DNA of 32,937 nucleotides. Source: a bacterium (GTDB lineage Bacteria; Elusimicrobiota; Elusimicrobia; UBA1565; UBA9628). The stretch is taken from the NCBI GenBank assembly GCA_021782205.1, contig JAJXVH010000020.1, forward strand, positions 1 through 32,937, in the 5' to 3' direction. Below are positions 7,071-16,676 of the stretch, in pieces. Every line of letters starts with the position of its first letter. Position 1 is the first letter of the stretch. The position numbers and the translations under genes are program-made. A model generated the notes under the pieces. That model was not told the DNA's origin, did no database searches, and worked only from the letters and a program-made list of their open reading frames with translations.

Positions 7071-8165
7071 ATGAATAGGATGAACGAGCGGCCGTCGCGA
7101 TCGAGTTTCGGGGCGTCCGCGCGCGCGGCCGCCGCGTTCGTTCTTCTGCTGGCGGCGGGGTCCGCGCGCGCGGACGACGCGGCCGGCTCCTTTCATGACA
7201 GCGCCCTGCTGTTCATTCAGCGCTGCGCGCAATGCCACACCCTCGGCGGCGGTCGCGGGGTGGGCCCCGACTTGACGGGCGTGACGTCCCGCCGCGCCAA
7301 GGATTGGCTGATCGGTTTCATTCAAAATCCGGATTCCTACTTGGACAAGGACGCGGACGCCCAGAAGCTCTTGGCGGAGTACGGCGGCGTGCGCATGGAA
7401 AACGTCCATGTGACCAAGGCCCAGGCCGAGGGACTGGTCGCTTTCATTCAGTCCGCGTCGCAGACGCCTTCGCCGGAACTGCGCTATCCCGACGAGGGCT
7501 GGCACGGCTTCTCCGTGCCGGGCCTGCTGATTTTCGCGGTCCTCGCGGCCGGGACCTTGGTCGTCATGATCTTCGGCGCGCGGCGCGACGCGGCGGTGCT
7601 GGCGGTGTTCTGCGCCGCGGCCGCCTACTGGGGCTTCGGCGGTTGGCGCTATTTCCGCCTGCCCGGCGACCAGCAGGGCCATATCCCGCCCCAGCCCATC
7701 GCGTTCTCGCACGAGCTTCACGCCGGGCGTCTGACCATCTCCTGCCTGTATTGCCACGGCGGCGCCCAGCGCAGCGACGTCGCGGGCGTGCCGCCGCTGA
7801 GCGTGTGCATGAACTGCCACGTGGCGGTGCGCTCCGTGTCCGGGGCCAAGGAGCCGTCGCCGGAGATCGCCAAGATCGTCGCGGCCTACGACGCCAGCGT
7901 CAGTTCTCCGACCGCGCCGGGCTTCGCCTGGAACCGGGTCCATCACCTGCCCGACTACGTCCACTTCAGCCACCGCGCGCACATCGCCAACAACCTGCAG
8001 TGCCAGGAGTGCCACGGGCCCGTGCAGACGATGACGCGCCTGCGGCAGGCCGCGCCCCTGACCATGGGCTGGTGCGTCAACTGCCATCGACTCACGCCGA
8101 AGGACGCGCCCAGCCACTGGAAGCGCGTCGGTGGACCGCTGGATTGCGCGGCCTGCCATTTCTGA
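7071..8165 (+). CDS. actA: Alternative Complex III subunit A, hexahaem, with fused N-terminal monohaem cytochrome c domain
   Basis: 364 residues. A signal/anchor segment (about 18-34) is followed by a class I cytochrome c domain with CAQCH (52-56) and candidate distal Met109, then a hydrophobic region (about 149-189) long enough for one or two membrane spans, then the ActA multihaem part: CLYCH 225-229, CMNCH 246-250, CQECH 311-315, CVNCH 335-339 and CAACH 359-363. Extra His residues (FSHELHAG, FSHRAHIA) are typical bis-His ligands of the cytochrome c7-like fold. ActA is normally pentahaem with one anchor and forms the electron exit side of ACIII. Here a monohaem domain is fused in front. GGAG precedes ATG 7071; ATG 7080 is an alternative start. 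ActB follows after 15 bases. Confidence 0.9.
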   Translation: MNRMNERPSRSSFGASARAAAAFVLLLAAGSARADDAAGSFHDSALLFIQRCAQCHTLGGGRGVGPDLTGVTSRRAKDWLIGFIQNPDSYLDKDADAQKLLAEYGGVRMENVHVTKAQAEGLVAFIQSASQTPSPELRYPDEGWHGFSVPGLLIFAVLAAGTLVVMIFGARRDAAVLAVFCAAAAYWGFGGWRYFRLPGDQQGHIPPQPIAFSHELHAGRLTISCLYCHGGAQRSDVAGVPPLSVCMNCHVAVRSVSGAKEPSPEIAKIVAAYDASVSSPTAPGFAWNRVHHLPDYVHFSHRAHIANNLQCQECHGPVQTMTRLRQAAPLTMGWCVNCHRLTPKDAPSHWKRVGGPLDCAACHF

Positions 8166-8180
8166 ATATTTGAGGAATCC

Positions 8181-11084
8181 ATGACCGAAGACGAGCGCCG
8201 CGCCTACGAAGAGCAGGACCGCCATGACGGCGTGCAGCGCCGTGACTTCCTAAAAATTCTCGGCGGCAGTTTCGCCGCGATGGCCTCCGGCTGCGATCTG
8301 CGCGCCCCGCGCGAGAAGATCGTGCCGTACGCCCGCCAGGCTGAAGGCCAGACGCCGGGCCTGGCGCGCTGGTATGCGTCCACCTGCGCCGGCTGCGCGG
8401 CGTCGTGCGGCGTGCTGGTCAAGAGCCGCGACGGCCGGCCGATCAAGATGGAAGGCAACCCCGACCACCCTCTCTCGCGCGGCGGCCTCTGCGCGCGCGG
8501 ACAAGCGACGGTTCTCGATCTTTACGATTCGGAGCGTCTGAAGTCGCCTCTCTCCGGCGGTGCGGCGGCGTCGTGGGCGGCTCTGGACGCCGGCGTGGAG
8601 AAGGCGCTGGCCGACGCGAAGCGCCATGGACGCAAGGTCCGCGTCCTCTCGCAGACCGTGCCCAGCCCGGCCCTGGACGCCGCGGCCGCGGAGTTCTGCG
8701 CCAAGCACGGCGCGCAGCGCGTGATCTATGACGAACCGTCTTTTGCCGCCATTTTGGAAGCGCACCGTCTGACCCACGGTCGGGCCGTCCTGCCGCATTA
8801 TCGCTTCGAGGACGCGCGCGCGATCGCCTCTTTCGACGCGGATTTCTTGGGAGCGTGGCTATCGCCCGTGGAGTTCACCAAGTCTTGGTCCGCCCGGCGC
8901 AAGCCCGACGCCAAGATGTCCTGGCATGCCCAGTTCGAATCGCGCCTGTCGATCACCGGCTCCAACGCCGATCTACGCGCCTCCCTCAAGCCGTCGGACA
9001 CGCTGGCCACCGTCGTGGAACTGTCCCGCTTGGTCGCCGAGCGTCTGCATCGCGCCGCCCCGGCGCACGGCGCCGGCAAGACGCCGGTCGCGCACGACGT
9101 CCTGCTGCGGACCGCGCAGGCCCTGACCGACGCGCACGGCGAGGCCCTGGTCGTCAGCGGCTCCTCCGACGCGGCCGTTCAGCGCGCGGTCAACGGCCTC
9201 AACGAGATGCTCGGCGCCTACGGCCGCACCGTGGACGTCGCCCATCCGTCTTACCAGCGCCGCGGCGAGACGGGCGCGATGGACCGCTTGATCGCGGAGA
9301 TGGAGCGCGGCGAAGTCGGCGCGCTGATCGTCTTCGAGGCCAACCCGTGCTACGACCACTCCCGGGCGGAGGCGTTTTCCGCCGCGCTGGCGAAGGTCGG
9401 CACGCTCGTGTCCTTGACGCAGCGCCGCGACGAGACCGCGATGCGCGCGGCCTTCGTGGCGGCGGCGCCGCACGCCTTGGAAAGCTGGGGCGACGCCCAG
9501 CCCGCGGCCGGCGTGCACAGCCTGGTCCAGCCGATCATCGAGCCGCTCTACGATTCTCGTCCGATCATCGAAAGCCTGTTGGCCTGGTCGGGCCGGACGG
9601 TCAAGGCTCACGACTACGTGCGCGAGGCGTGGCTCAAGACCGTCTATCCCCGTCATAAGGGCGGCGGTTCCTTCGACGCGTTCTGGGACCAGGCCTTGGA
9701 GCGCGGCGCGGTGGCTGTCGACGCCCCGGCCGAGGCGCACGGCCCCCTGCGCGCCGAGGCGCTGTCCGGACTCAGGTCCGCGCGCGCGGCGGCGGCGGCG
9801 GGAGAGTTCGAGCTCGACGCCTACGCCAGCGTGGCGATGTTCGACGGGCGCCAGGCCAACAATCCATGGCTGCAGGAACTGCCGGACCCGGTGACGAAGG
9901 TCACCTGGGGCAACGTGGCTTTGTTCTCTCCGGCCGACGCCAAGCGTCTGGGCGTGGAAGACGGCCGCATGGTGCGCCTGAGCGCCGCCGACCGTTCCAT
10001 CGATTTGCCGGCGTGCGTCCAGCCCGGCCAGGCCGACGGCGTGGTGGCCGCGGCGCTGGGCTACGGCCGCACCTCCGCGGGCCCGATCGCGGCGAACCTG
10101 CCCACGCGCAAGCTTCTGCCCATCGAAGTGGACCCGCCGGGCGGCGCGAACATCTTCCCGCTGGCGTCCGGCTCGGCGCTGTCGGTGGCGGTGCTGGAGC
10201 AGACGTCGACGCTGGCCCGAACCCAGACCTTCGACTCCTTGACGGAGCCGTTCAGCGGCCGCGAGCGCCCGATTATTCAAGAGGCGAGCCTTGAGGAATA
10301 CCGCAAGCTTGCGCCGGCCGAGGGCGTGCCGGAAAACGAGGCGGGGATGTGGCCCAAGCACGACTATAAGGGCCACAAGTGGGGGATGGCCATCAATCTG
10401 ACCTCCTGCACGGGCTGCGCCGGTTGCGTGGTCGCCTGCACGGCGGAAAACAACGTGCCGGTCGTGGGCAAGGCCGAGGTGCGCAAGAGCCGCGAGATGC
10501 ATTGGCTGCGCCTGGACCGCTACTACGGCGGCGACGAGCCCGAGACGAATCCGACCGTGGCGTTCCAGCCGATGCTCTGCCAGCATTGCGACGACGCGCC
10601 CTGCGAGACCGTGTGCCCCGTGGCCGCGACCACGCATTCGACGGAAGGCCTGAACATGCAGGTCTACAACCGCTGCGTGGGCACGCGCTACTGCGCCAAC
10701 AACTGCCCCTATAAGGTCCGCCGCTTCAACTGGTTCGACTACGCGCACGACGATCTGACGCAGAACATGGTCCTGAATCCGGACGTCACCGTGCGCACGC
10801 GCGGCGTCATGGAGAAGTGCTCCTTCTGCGTCCAGCGCATCAACGCCGCCAAGTTCTCGGCGGCCGAGGACGGCCGCGCGGTGGTCGACGGCGACGTCAC
10901 GCCCGCCTGCGCGCAGAGCTGCCCGGCGGACGCGATCGTGTTCGGCGACATGAACGACCCGAAAAGCCGGGTCTCCCGGACGGCGCGCGAGAACCACAGC
11001 TTCCGCGTGCTTGAGGAGTTGGGCGTGGGCCCCTCGGTGTTCTATGGGATCAAGGTGCGCAACGCGCAGGTGAGGAAGTCATGA
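8181..11084 (+). CDS. actB: Alternative Complex III subunit B, molybdopterin-oxidoreductase-like plus iron-sulfur domain
   Basis: 967 residues. A Tat motif RRDFLK (20-25) precedes a lipobox-like ASGC (Cys38), implying export and possible lipid anchoring. The first part (about 60-680) resembles complex iron-sulfur molybdoenzymes, with Cys69, Cys72, Cys76 and Cys104 in the usual N-terminal cluster positions; in characterised ACIII this region holds no molybdenum. The C-terminal ferredoxin domain has four Cys groups: 743/746/749/753, 800/803/808/812, 832/838/842, and 880/883 with 910/914, matching the three [4Fe-4S] and one [3Fe-4S] pattern known for ActB. It passes electrons from the quinol-oxidising membrane subunits towards the haems. 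GAGGA lies before ATG 8181. Its stop overlaps the actC start (ATGA). Confidence 0.94.
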   Translation: MTEDERRAYEEQDRHDGVQRRDFLKILGGSFAAMASGCDLRAPREKIVPYARQAEGQTPGLARWYASTCAGCAASCGVLVKSRDGRPIKMEGNPDHPLSRGGLCARGQATVLDLYDSERLKSPLSGGAAASWAALDAGVEKALADAKRHGRKVRVLSQTVPSPALDAAAAEFCAKHGAQRVIYDEPSFAAILEAHRLTHGRAVLPHYRFEDARAIASFDADFLGAWLSPVEFTKSWSARRKPDAKMSWHAQFESRLSITGSNADLRASLKPSDTLATVVELSRLVAERLHRAAPAHGAGKTPVAHDVLLRTAQALTDAHGEALVVSGSSDAAVQRAVNGLNEMLGAYGRTVDVAHPSYQRRGETGAMDRLIAEMERGEVGALIVFEANPCYDHSRAEAFSAALAKVGTLVSLTQRRDETAMRAAFVAAAPHALESWGDAQPAAGVHSLVQPIIEPLYDSRPIIESLLAWSGRTVKAHDYVREAWLKTVYPRHKGGGSFDAFWDQALERGAVAVDAPAEAHGPLRAEALSGLRSARAAAAAGEFELDAYASVAMFDGRQANNPWLQELPDPVTKVTWGNVALFSPADAKRLGVEDGRMVRLSAADRSIDLPACVQPGQADGVVAAALGYGRTSAGPIAANLPTRKLLPIEVDPPGGANIFPLASGSALSVAVLEQTSTLARTQTFDSLTEPFSGRERPIIQEASLEEYRKLAPAEGVPENEAGMWPKHDYKGHKWGMAINLTSCTGCAGCVVACTAENNVPVVGKAEVRKSREMHWLRLDRYYGGDEPETNPTVAFQPMLCQHCDDAPCETVCPVAATTHSTEGLNMQVYNRCVGTRYCANNCPYKVRRFNWFDYAHDDLTQNMVLNPDVTVRTRGVMEKCSFCVQRINAAKFSAAEDGRAVVDGDVTPACAQSCPADAIVFGDMNDPKSRVSRTARENHSFRVLEELGVGPSVFYGIKVRNAQVRKS

Positions 11085-12460
11085 GCGAACACGTCGTCTC
11101 GACGCTGCGCCGGCCGCTGATCGACGGGGGCAAGGACTACGCCCGCGTCTCCGAGGACGTGTGCTCTCCAATCGAGCGCGGTCCGACGTCCGCCTGGTAT
11201 TATTCGATCGCCGCTTCCTCCACGGTCCTGGCGATCGGAGCCTTTCTTGTCTTCGACCAGATCTGGACCGGTATCGGGACTTGGGGTCTCAATAAGACCG
11301 TGGGCTGGGCGTTCGACATCACGAACTTCGTGTTCTGGGTCGGCATCGGCCATGCGGGAACGCTGATCTCGGCGATCCTGTTCCTGTTTCGCCAGCGCTG
11401 GCGCACGTCGGTCAATCGTTCGGCCGAGGCCATGACTTTGTTCGCGGTCATGTGCGCGGGCGTGTTCCCGCTGATTCATATGGGCCGGCCTTGGCTGGCG
11501 TACTGGGTGTTCCCGTATCCGAACACGATGGGTCCGTTGTGGGTGAACTTCCGTTCACCCCTGCTCTGGGATGTGTTCGCGATCAGCACCTACTTCACCG
11601 TCTCGGCGATGTTCTGGTACATGGGACTGCTGCCCGACCTGGCTCTGGTCGCCGAGCGGGCCAAGGGCTGGCGTCGGATGATCTACCGGACGGCGAGCTT
11701 GGGCTGGGATGGCTCCATGCGCACCTGGACGCACTACGAGGCTTTGTATCTTCTGCTCGCGGGTCTGGCCACGCCGCTGGTGCTCTCGGTGCACACCATC
11801 GTCAGCTTCGACTTCGCGACCTCGGTCCTGCCCGGTTGGCACACGACGATCTTCCCGCCTTACTTCGTCGACGGCGCCATCTTCTCGGGCTTCGCGATGG
11901 TCATGACCTTGATGATCATCGCGCGCAAGGTGATGAATTTCGAGGAATACATCACGCTGCGCCACATCGACGCGATGTGCAAGATCACCTTGGCCACGGG
12001 GATGATCCTGACGCTCGGCTACTGCACGGAGCTGTTCTTCGCCTGGTACGGCAGCAACCCCTACGAGCGCTTCACCTTCCTCAACCGCCTCTTCGGGCCC
12101 TACCGGTGGTTCTATTACACGATGTTCATCTGCAACGCCTTCATCCCGCAGGCGCTGTGGTCCAAGCGCGTGCGCGCCACGCCGTGGATCGTCTTCATCA
12201 TCTCGATCTGCATCAACATCGGGATGTGGCTGGAGCGCTTCAACATCATCGTGATCTCCCTGCACCGGGACTTCCTGCCGTCGAGCTGGACGATGTATCA
12301 CCCGACGTATATCGAGATCGGCACGCTGCTGGGCAGCTTCGGGCTGTTCTTCACGGCGTTCCTGCTGTTCTGCCGCGTTCTGCCGATGATCGCGATCAGC
12401 GAGGTCAAAGGGGTGCTCCACTACGCCCGGCGGCCCGAGGAGGGCGCTCATGGCCACTGA
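11081..12460 (+). CDS. actC: Alternative Complex III subunit C, NrfD/PsrC-like quinol-binding membrane protein
   Basis: 459 residues with about ten predicted membrane spans. The segment [12 protein letters not shown] (about residues 127-138) is the conserved periplasmic-side motif of ActC near the quinol pocket, and the HGR/HAGT-type residues and Trp/Tyr-rich loops fit the NrfD/PsrC family. ActC contacts the ActB iron-sulfur domain and oxidises menaquinol or ubiquinol; a proton-translocation role has been proposed for ACIII but cannot be judged here. ATG 11081 overlaps the actB stop by four bases, and the 3' end overlaps the actD start by 11 bases, so it is in the middle of a fully coupled operon. 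Length is normal for the family. Confidence 0.93.
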   Translation: MSEHVVSTLRRPLIDGGKDYARVSEDVCSPIERGPTSAWYYSIAASSTVLAIGAFLVFDQIWTGIGTWGLNKTVGWAFDITNFVFWVGIGHAGTLISAILFLFRQRWRTSVNRSAEAMTLFAVMCAGVFPLIHMGRPWLAYWVFPYPNTMGPLWVNFRSPLLWDVFAISTYFTVSAMFWYMGLLPDLALVAERAKGWRRMIYRTASLGWDGSMRTWTHYEALYLLLAGLATPLVLSVHTIVSFDFATSVLPGWHTTIFPPYFVDGAIFSGFAMVMTLMIIARKVMNFEEYITLRHIDAMCKITLATGMILTLGYCTELFFAWYGSNPYERFTFLNRLFGPYRWFYYTMFICNAFIPQALWSKRVRATPWIVFIISICINIGMWLERFNIIVISLHRDFLPSSWTMYHPTYIEIGTLLGSFGLFFTAFLLFCRVLPMIAISEVKGVLHYARRPEEGAHGH

Positions 12461-12968
12461 ACTGGTCGTCGGAATTTTCCGCTCCGAGCACGACATCGTC
12501 GCCGCCGCCAAGAAGGCGCGCGCGGCCGGCTTCACGATCCAGGACGCCTACACGCCGTTCGCCGTGCACGGCCTGGACACGGCCATGGGCCTGCCGCCGT
12601 CGTTCCTGCCGCTGGCCTGCCTGGGCTTCGGCGCGGCGGGCTTGGCCACCGCGCTGAGCTTCGAGTATTGGGCCACGCGCATCGATTGGCCGATGATCAT
12701 CGGCGGCAAGTCCTACTCCGCGATTCCGGCGCTGATCCCGATCGGCTTCGAACTGACGGTTCTGTTCGCGTCCGTCGGCTCCGTGCTCACCTTCCTGCTC
12801 ACGCGCGGTCTGATCCCGAACCCCGAAAAGGTACCGGCCTTGTCGAGCCTGGGCGGCCTCAACGACCGCTTCGTGCTGGCGTTGAAGCGAAGCGGCGACG
12901 CCGCCGCGCTGCGCCGCCTGCTCAGCGACGCCGGAGCCGTTGAAGTCAAAGAGGAGTCCCTGCCATGA
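12450..12968 (+). CDS. actD: Alternative Complex III subunit D (DUF3341)
   Basis: 172 residues. The start ([20 protein letters not shown]) is the typical DUF3341 ferredoxin-like fold with the conserved [10 protein letters not shown] segment (about 34-43). Two hydrophobic stretches (about 54-72 and 94-114), separated by a [12 protein letters not shown] loop, form the membrane hairpin seen in ActD. ActD packs beside ActC and ActF in the complex and carries no cofactor. It overlaps actC by 11 bases and actE by four (ATGA), so translation is coupled. Family assignment is secure. Confidence 0.92.
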   Translation: MATELVVGIFRSEHDIVAAAKKARAAGFTIQDAYTPFAVHGLDTAMGLPPSFLPLACLGFGAAGLATALSFEYWATRIDWPMIIGGKSYSAIPALIPIGFELTVLFASVGSVLTFLLTRGLIPNPEKVPALSSLGGLNDRFVLALKRSGDAAALRRLLSDAGAVEVKEESLP

Positions 12969-15301
12969 GCCGCCGCAGTCTGCTTCCCGCCGCGATTTTG
13001 GCCGTCCTGGTCGCCGGTGTTATCTTGGCCACGCGCCAGGACCTGACTCGGGTCAATCCCCGCATTTTCACGGATTTGTATCGCACGCCGGCGGTTCACA
13101 GCCAGGAGCCCAGCACTCTTTTTTCGGATGGCCGGGCGATGCGTCCGGCGCCGGAAGGGACGGTCGCGCGCGGACAACAGCCGCTCCTCTACGGCCCCGG
13201 TCCGCAGGAGTTGGCCCGGGCCGGACGCGAGTTGAAGAATCCGTTTCCACCCAGCGAAGAAAATCTGGCCCGCGGCCATAAAGTCTTCGAGATGTATTGT
13301 CAGCACTGCCACGGCTTCACCGGCCTTGGCGATGGCGCCGTCGCGCAGGCCTACCATCGCTTCTCCTTCCCGGTCGCCTCCCCGGTGGTCGCGGCCATGC
13401 CCGACGGCGCGCTGTTCCACATCATCACCTTTGGCCAGAACCTGATGCCGGCGCACGGCCCGCTGGTGAGCGTCGACGACCGCTGGAAAGTCATCGGCTA
13501 TCTGCGCACGCTGCAGCGCCAGGAGATCGCGCGCCTGGCCGACGACCCTCGCCGCAACTCGGCCCCGACGGCGGACTACGGCCGCGAGTTGTTCGCGCAG
13601 AACTGCGCGTCCTGCCACGGAGATAAAGGTCTTCAGCCCAGCCCCGGCGTGCCGACCTTGCACCTGCCGGCGGTGCTGTCGATTGCCGGCGACGAATACT
13701 ACACCGCGATCATCGCCAACGGCCGCCCTAGCGCCGGCATGCCGGCCTGGAAGACCGCGCTCACCCCCGCGCAGCGCCAGAGCGTTCTGCTCTACATCCG
13801 CACTTGGGCTTGGCCCACGCCGCACATCGAGCCTTATGCCGTCGCCAAGGCCGACCCGGCGCGCGGCAAGGCCTTGTTCCTGAGCCACTGCATCGGCTGT
13901 CACGGTCCCGAGGGCGCGGGCGGCATCGGCAACATGCTGAACGCGCCTTCGTTCCAATCGTTGGCCTCCGACGATTTCCTGCGCCGCACGATCTCCCTGG
14001 GACGCCATCGCACCGCCATGCCGGCGCCCTACGACCTGACCGAGGGCGACGTCAACGCTCTGATCGCCTACATCCGCTCCTGGCACGCTCCGGCGCCGGC
14101 CTACGATGCGGTGGCGGCGCTTTCGACCAAAGCCTCGTCTTCAAACGGCGCGAAGCTGTTTTCCGCCAAGTGCGCGGCCTGCCACGGAGCGAAGGGGGAG
14201 GGGTTGATCGGCTCCGCCTTGTCGGCCCCCTCGTTTCTGGCGATGGCGGACGATCACTTCCTGTACAACGTGATCACGCAGGGCCGTCCCGGCACCGCGA
14301 TGCCGGCGTGGCGTCAACTCAGCGCGCAAGAGATCGCCGACGTGATTTCCTTCATCGGCACGTGGCGCACCAGCCCCGCCGTGGCCCTGTCGTCGGCCCA
14401 GCGCCGCGGCAGCGCCGATCACGGCGCCGCGCTTTACCAGAACAACTGCCGCAAGTGCCATGCCGACCTGGGCGCGGGAGACATGGGCACCCAGATCGGC
14501 AACCCGGCCCTGCTGACCCAAGAGTCCGACGATTTCTTGTGGCATACCATCGCCGAAGGCAAGACGGGCACGGAGATGAAAGGATTCTTGAAGCGCGCCC
14601 GCGATCCTCTGACGTCCAAGGACATCGACGACCTGGTTGCCTACCTGCGCCGCCTGCAGTCCCACCCGCCGGCCGAAGGCCTCAAGCGGGCCTACTCCTG
14701 GGCGTCCGCTGACGACGGCAAGAAGGTCTACGTGGCCAATTGCGCGCGCTGTCACGGCGAGCAGGGCCAAGGGGGCATTGGACCGGGCATCGGCAACACG
14801 GCGTTCCTGCAAGTCGCCAGCAACGGCTTTCTTGAAGGGACCGTGATCCTGGGCCGCGAGGGCTCGATGATGCCCTCGTTCCACGACGGCCTGGAAAATG
14901 GCTCCTCGGTTCCGGCGTTGTCCTCGGACGACATCGACAACGTCGTGGCTTACGTGCGCAGCTTCGAGAAGCATGCGCCGACGGCCTACCGCGAGGTGGA
15001 CCGCTCCTCGGACAACGCGTCGGACGGAAAAGTGCTGTTCGTCGCGAACTGCGCGCGCTGTCACGGCGCCGACGGCCGGGGCAATCACGGAGAGAAGCCC
15101 GGCATTTACGCCCCGTCGCTGCGCGACCCCGAGTTCTTGAAAGCGGTCGACGATAATTTCCTCGAGGCGACGATCGCCCTGGGCCGCCCCGGCACGGTGA
15201 TGCCGGCATTCGGTGACGGCATGAACGGCAAGGCGGGTCTTGCCGCCTCGGACATCCAATCGATCATCGCCTACCTGCGATCTTGGGAGAAGCAAAAATG
15301 A
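12965..15301 (+). CDS. actE: Alternative Complex III subunit E expanded to seven tandem cytochrome c domains
   Basis: 778 residues against roughly 200 for ordinary monohaem ActE. Residues 1-22 are a signal/anchor; residues 30-185 match ActE, including RIFTDLYRTPA and the first haem CQHCH (112-116) with distal Met161. Six more domains follow: CASCH 214-218 (Met259), CIGCH 309-313 (Met352), CAACH 403-407 (Met446), CRKCH 495-499 (Met538), CARCH 593-597 (Met636) and CARCH 696-700 (Met746). Each has a distal Met, usually in MPAW/MPAF/MPSF; domain 5 has MKGF instead. Domains 3-7 resemble each other most (DDFL, GRPGT and YLRSW repeats), so they probably arose by serial duplication. Start and stop overlap actD and actF (ATGA), so this is one gene inside the operon. 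A haem chain of this length could act as a wire or electron store beyond ACIII. Confidence 0.93.
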   Translation: MSRRSLLPAAILAVLVAGVILATRQDLTRVNPRIFTDLYRTPAVHSQEPSTLFSDGRAMRPAPEGTVARGQQPLLYGPGPQELARAGRELKNPFPPSEENLARGHKVFEMYCQHCHGFTGLGDGAVAQAYHRFSFPVASPVVAAMPDGALFHIITFGQNLMPAHGPLVSVDDRWKVIGYLRTLQRQEIARLADDPRRNSAPTADYGRELFAQNCASCHGDKGLQPSPGVPTLHLPAVLSIAGDEYYTAIIANGRPSAGMPAWKTALTPAQRQSVLLYIRTWAWPTPHIEPYAVAKADPARGKALFLSHCIGCHGPEGAGGIGNMLNAPSFQSLASDDFLRRTISLGRHRTAMPAPYDLTEGDVNALIAYIRSWHAPAPAYDAVAALSTKASSSNGAKLFSAKCAACHGAKGEGLIGSALSAPSFLAMADDHFLYNVITQGRPGTAMPAWRQLSAQEIADVISFIGTWRTSPAVALSSAQRRGSADHGAALYQNNCRKCHADLGAGDMGTQIGNPALLTQESDDFLWHTIAEGKTGTEMKGFLKRARDPLTSKDIDDLVAYLRRLQSHPPAEGLKRAYSWASADDGKKVYVANCARCHGEQGQGGIGPGIGNTAFLQVASNGFLEGTVILGREGSMMPSFHDGLENGSSVPALSSDDIDNVVAYVRSFEKHAPTAYREVDRSSDNASDGKVLFVANCARCHGADGRGNHGEKPGIYAPSLRDPEFLKAVDDNFLEATIALGRPGTVMPAFGDGMNGKAGLAASDIQSIIAYLRSWEKQK

Positions 15302-16455
15302 AGGGAAACCGGCGTCTGCTGTCCCCGTCCGAGTCCTCCGTTGCGCTCGCGGCTTTGATCGGAGGAGCCGCGTTGTTCGTCGTCGGCGCGAAGTTCTCCG
15401 TCGCGCGCGCGGGCGCGGGGCTTCTGCTGGCGAACTTCTACTTCTCCTCGCTGGCGTTGACCGCGCTATTTTTTATCGCGATCCAGAACGTTTCCTCCGC
15501 GGGCTGGCCGGCGTTGTTCCGGCGCGTGCCGGAGGCGATGACGTCCTACCTGCCGCTCGGCGCGGCGCTGACGCTGTTGACGGCGCTGCTGGCGCGCGAT
15601 ATTTACCCGTGGGCCGTTGCCGGCGTCGCGCAGACGCTGGGGGCGGGCAAGGCCGTGTATTTCAGCGTGGGCTGGTTTGCCGCGCGCGCGGCCGTCTGCT
15701 GGGCGGTGTGGCTGGCGTACTCGCGCGTGCTGGTGGGCTCCTCTCGCGCTCAGGACGGAGCGCACGGCGAGGCCCCGCGCCTGCCCGTCGCGGCGTCGGC
15801 GACGTTCCTGCTTGCCTTCGGACTGACGTTCAGCTTGGCGGCCGTGGACTGGCTGATGTCCTTGGAGCCGCGCTGGACCAGCACGCTTTATCCGTGGTTC
15901 ATCTTCGCGGGGGCTTTCGAGGGCGGCCTGGCGGCGGTTACCGCGCTGGTCATCGTCCTGCGCCGTCGCGGCTTCTTTTCCGAGCTCAACGAGAATCACC
16001 TCCACGACCTGGGCAAATACCTGTTCGCTTTCAGCTGTTTCTGGATGTATCTGTGGTTCTGCCAATACCTGCTGATCTGGTATACGAACATCCCCGATGA
16101 GGCCGTCCACTACATGATGCGCTCGTCGCCGGCGTGGTCGTGCCTGTTCTGGTCGAACCCGGTCATCAACTTCATCGTTCCTTTCGGACTGCTTCTGCCC
16201 GCCAGCCGCAAGAAGAAGGAGGGCGTCGTGCTTTTCGCAGCGCTGCTTCTGCTCGCGGGTCACGCGCTCGACCTCTTCATGCTGATCGAGCCGTCCCAGG
16301 GTCCCGGACCGCGCCTGGGCCTGGCGGAAGCCGCGGCCTTCATCGCCGTCGGCGCGGCGTTCCTCCTGCTCCTGGACCGTTCGTTCGCCTCGGCCGCGCC
16401 CGAGCCCGAGCGCGACCCGTTCATCGAGGAAAGCCGAACCTTCGCGGGCGTCTAA
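15298..16455 (+). CDS. actF: Alternative Complex III subunit F, second NrfD-like membrane protein
   Basis: 385 residues with about ten predicted spans. Segments diagnostic for ActF include SLAAVDWLMSLEPRW (about residues 183-197), a central FxSELNENHLHDLGKYLF-type loop (about 228-245) and WYTNIPDE (about 261-268). ActF is paralogous to ActC but is not thought to bind quinol at an equivalent productive site. ATG 15298 overlaps the actE stop; an in-frame ATG at 15283 inside actE is less likely. It is the last act gene here: no actG, actH, cytochrome oxidase or SCO-like gene follows, and no clear terminator is seen after the stop. The C-terminal tail is acidic. Confidence 0.92.
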   Translation: MKGNRRLLSPSESSVALAALIGGAALFVVGAKFSVARAGAGLLLANFYFSSLALTALFFIAIQNVSSAGWPALFRRVPEAMTSYLPLGAALTLLTALLARDIYPWAVAGVAQTLGAGKAVYFSVGWFAARAAVCWAVWLAYSRVLVGSSRAQDGAHGEAPRLPVAASATFLLAFGLTFSLAAVDWLMSLEPRWTSTLYPWFIFAGAFEGGLAAVTALVIVLRRRGFFSELNENHLHDLGKYLFAFSCFWMYLWFCQYLLIWYTNIPDEAVHYMMRSSPAWSCLFWSNPVINFIVPFGLLLPASRKKKEGVVLFAALLLLAGHALDLFMLIEPSQGPGPRLGLAEAAAFIAVGAAFLLLLDRSFASAAPEPERDPFIEESRTFAGV

Positions 16456-16676
16456 CTTCCGGCAACAGACGTCTCGTCGGAGCCGAATAGGAGCGCTTGT
16501 GCTGCAGCGTCCGCGTCAAAGACCCCCGGTGCGCGATCAGATATAAGAGCTGTTGTTGAACGGGGGCTTCTGGATAAAATTCGGCCGGCGTAGTGAGTCG
16601 GCGGGCTTTGCGGGTGTGGCCGGGTGACAAAAACTTGGAGCCTGGAGCGTCGCGTCGCGGGAAGGGGGGTTATGTG
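16456..16676 (+). promoter_or_regulatory. 221-base intergenic region with a candidate promoter for the ankyrin gene
   Basis: No gene is seen here. TTGTTG (16553-16558), a 16-base spacer and TAAAAT (16575-16580) form a plausible promoter, giving a leader of about 90 bases to ATG 16677. No obvious terminator for the act operon is found; only a small AGACGTCT palindrome near 16468 is present. Confidence 0.4.

Noticed and set aside
8973-10997. A 674-codon open frame on the minus strand opposite actB.
   Set aside because: It is the antisense shadow of a GC-rich, clearly recognised gene; its product is Arg/His/Gly-rich low-complexity sequence with no family features.
14000-15200. CRISPR-like spacing of the repeated GRPGT and CARCHG coding segments in the long cytochrome.
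   Set aside because: The repeats are diverged protein-domain repeats in frame, not identical DNA repeats with unique spacers.
14700-15301. Splitting the long cytochrome into several separate small genes.
   Set aside because: The frame is uninterrupted from 12965 to 15301, and no internal stop or ribosome-binding site marks a new gene between domains.
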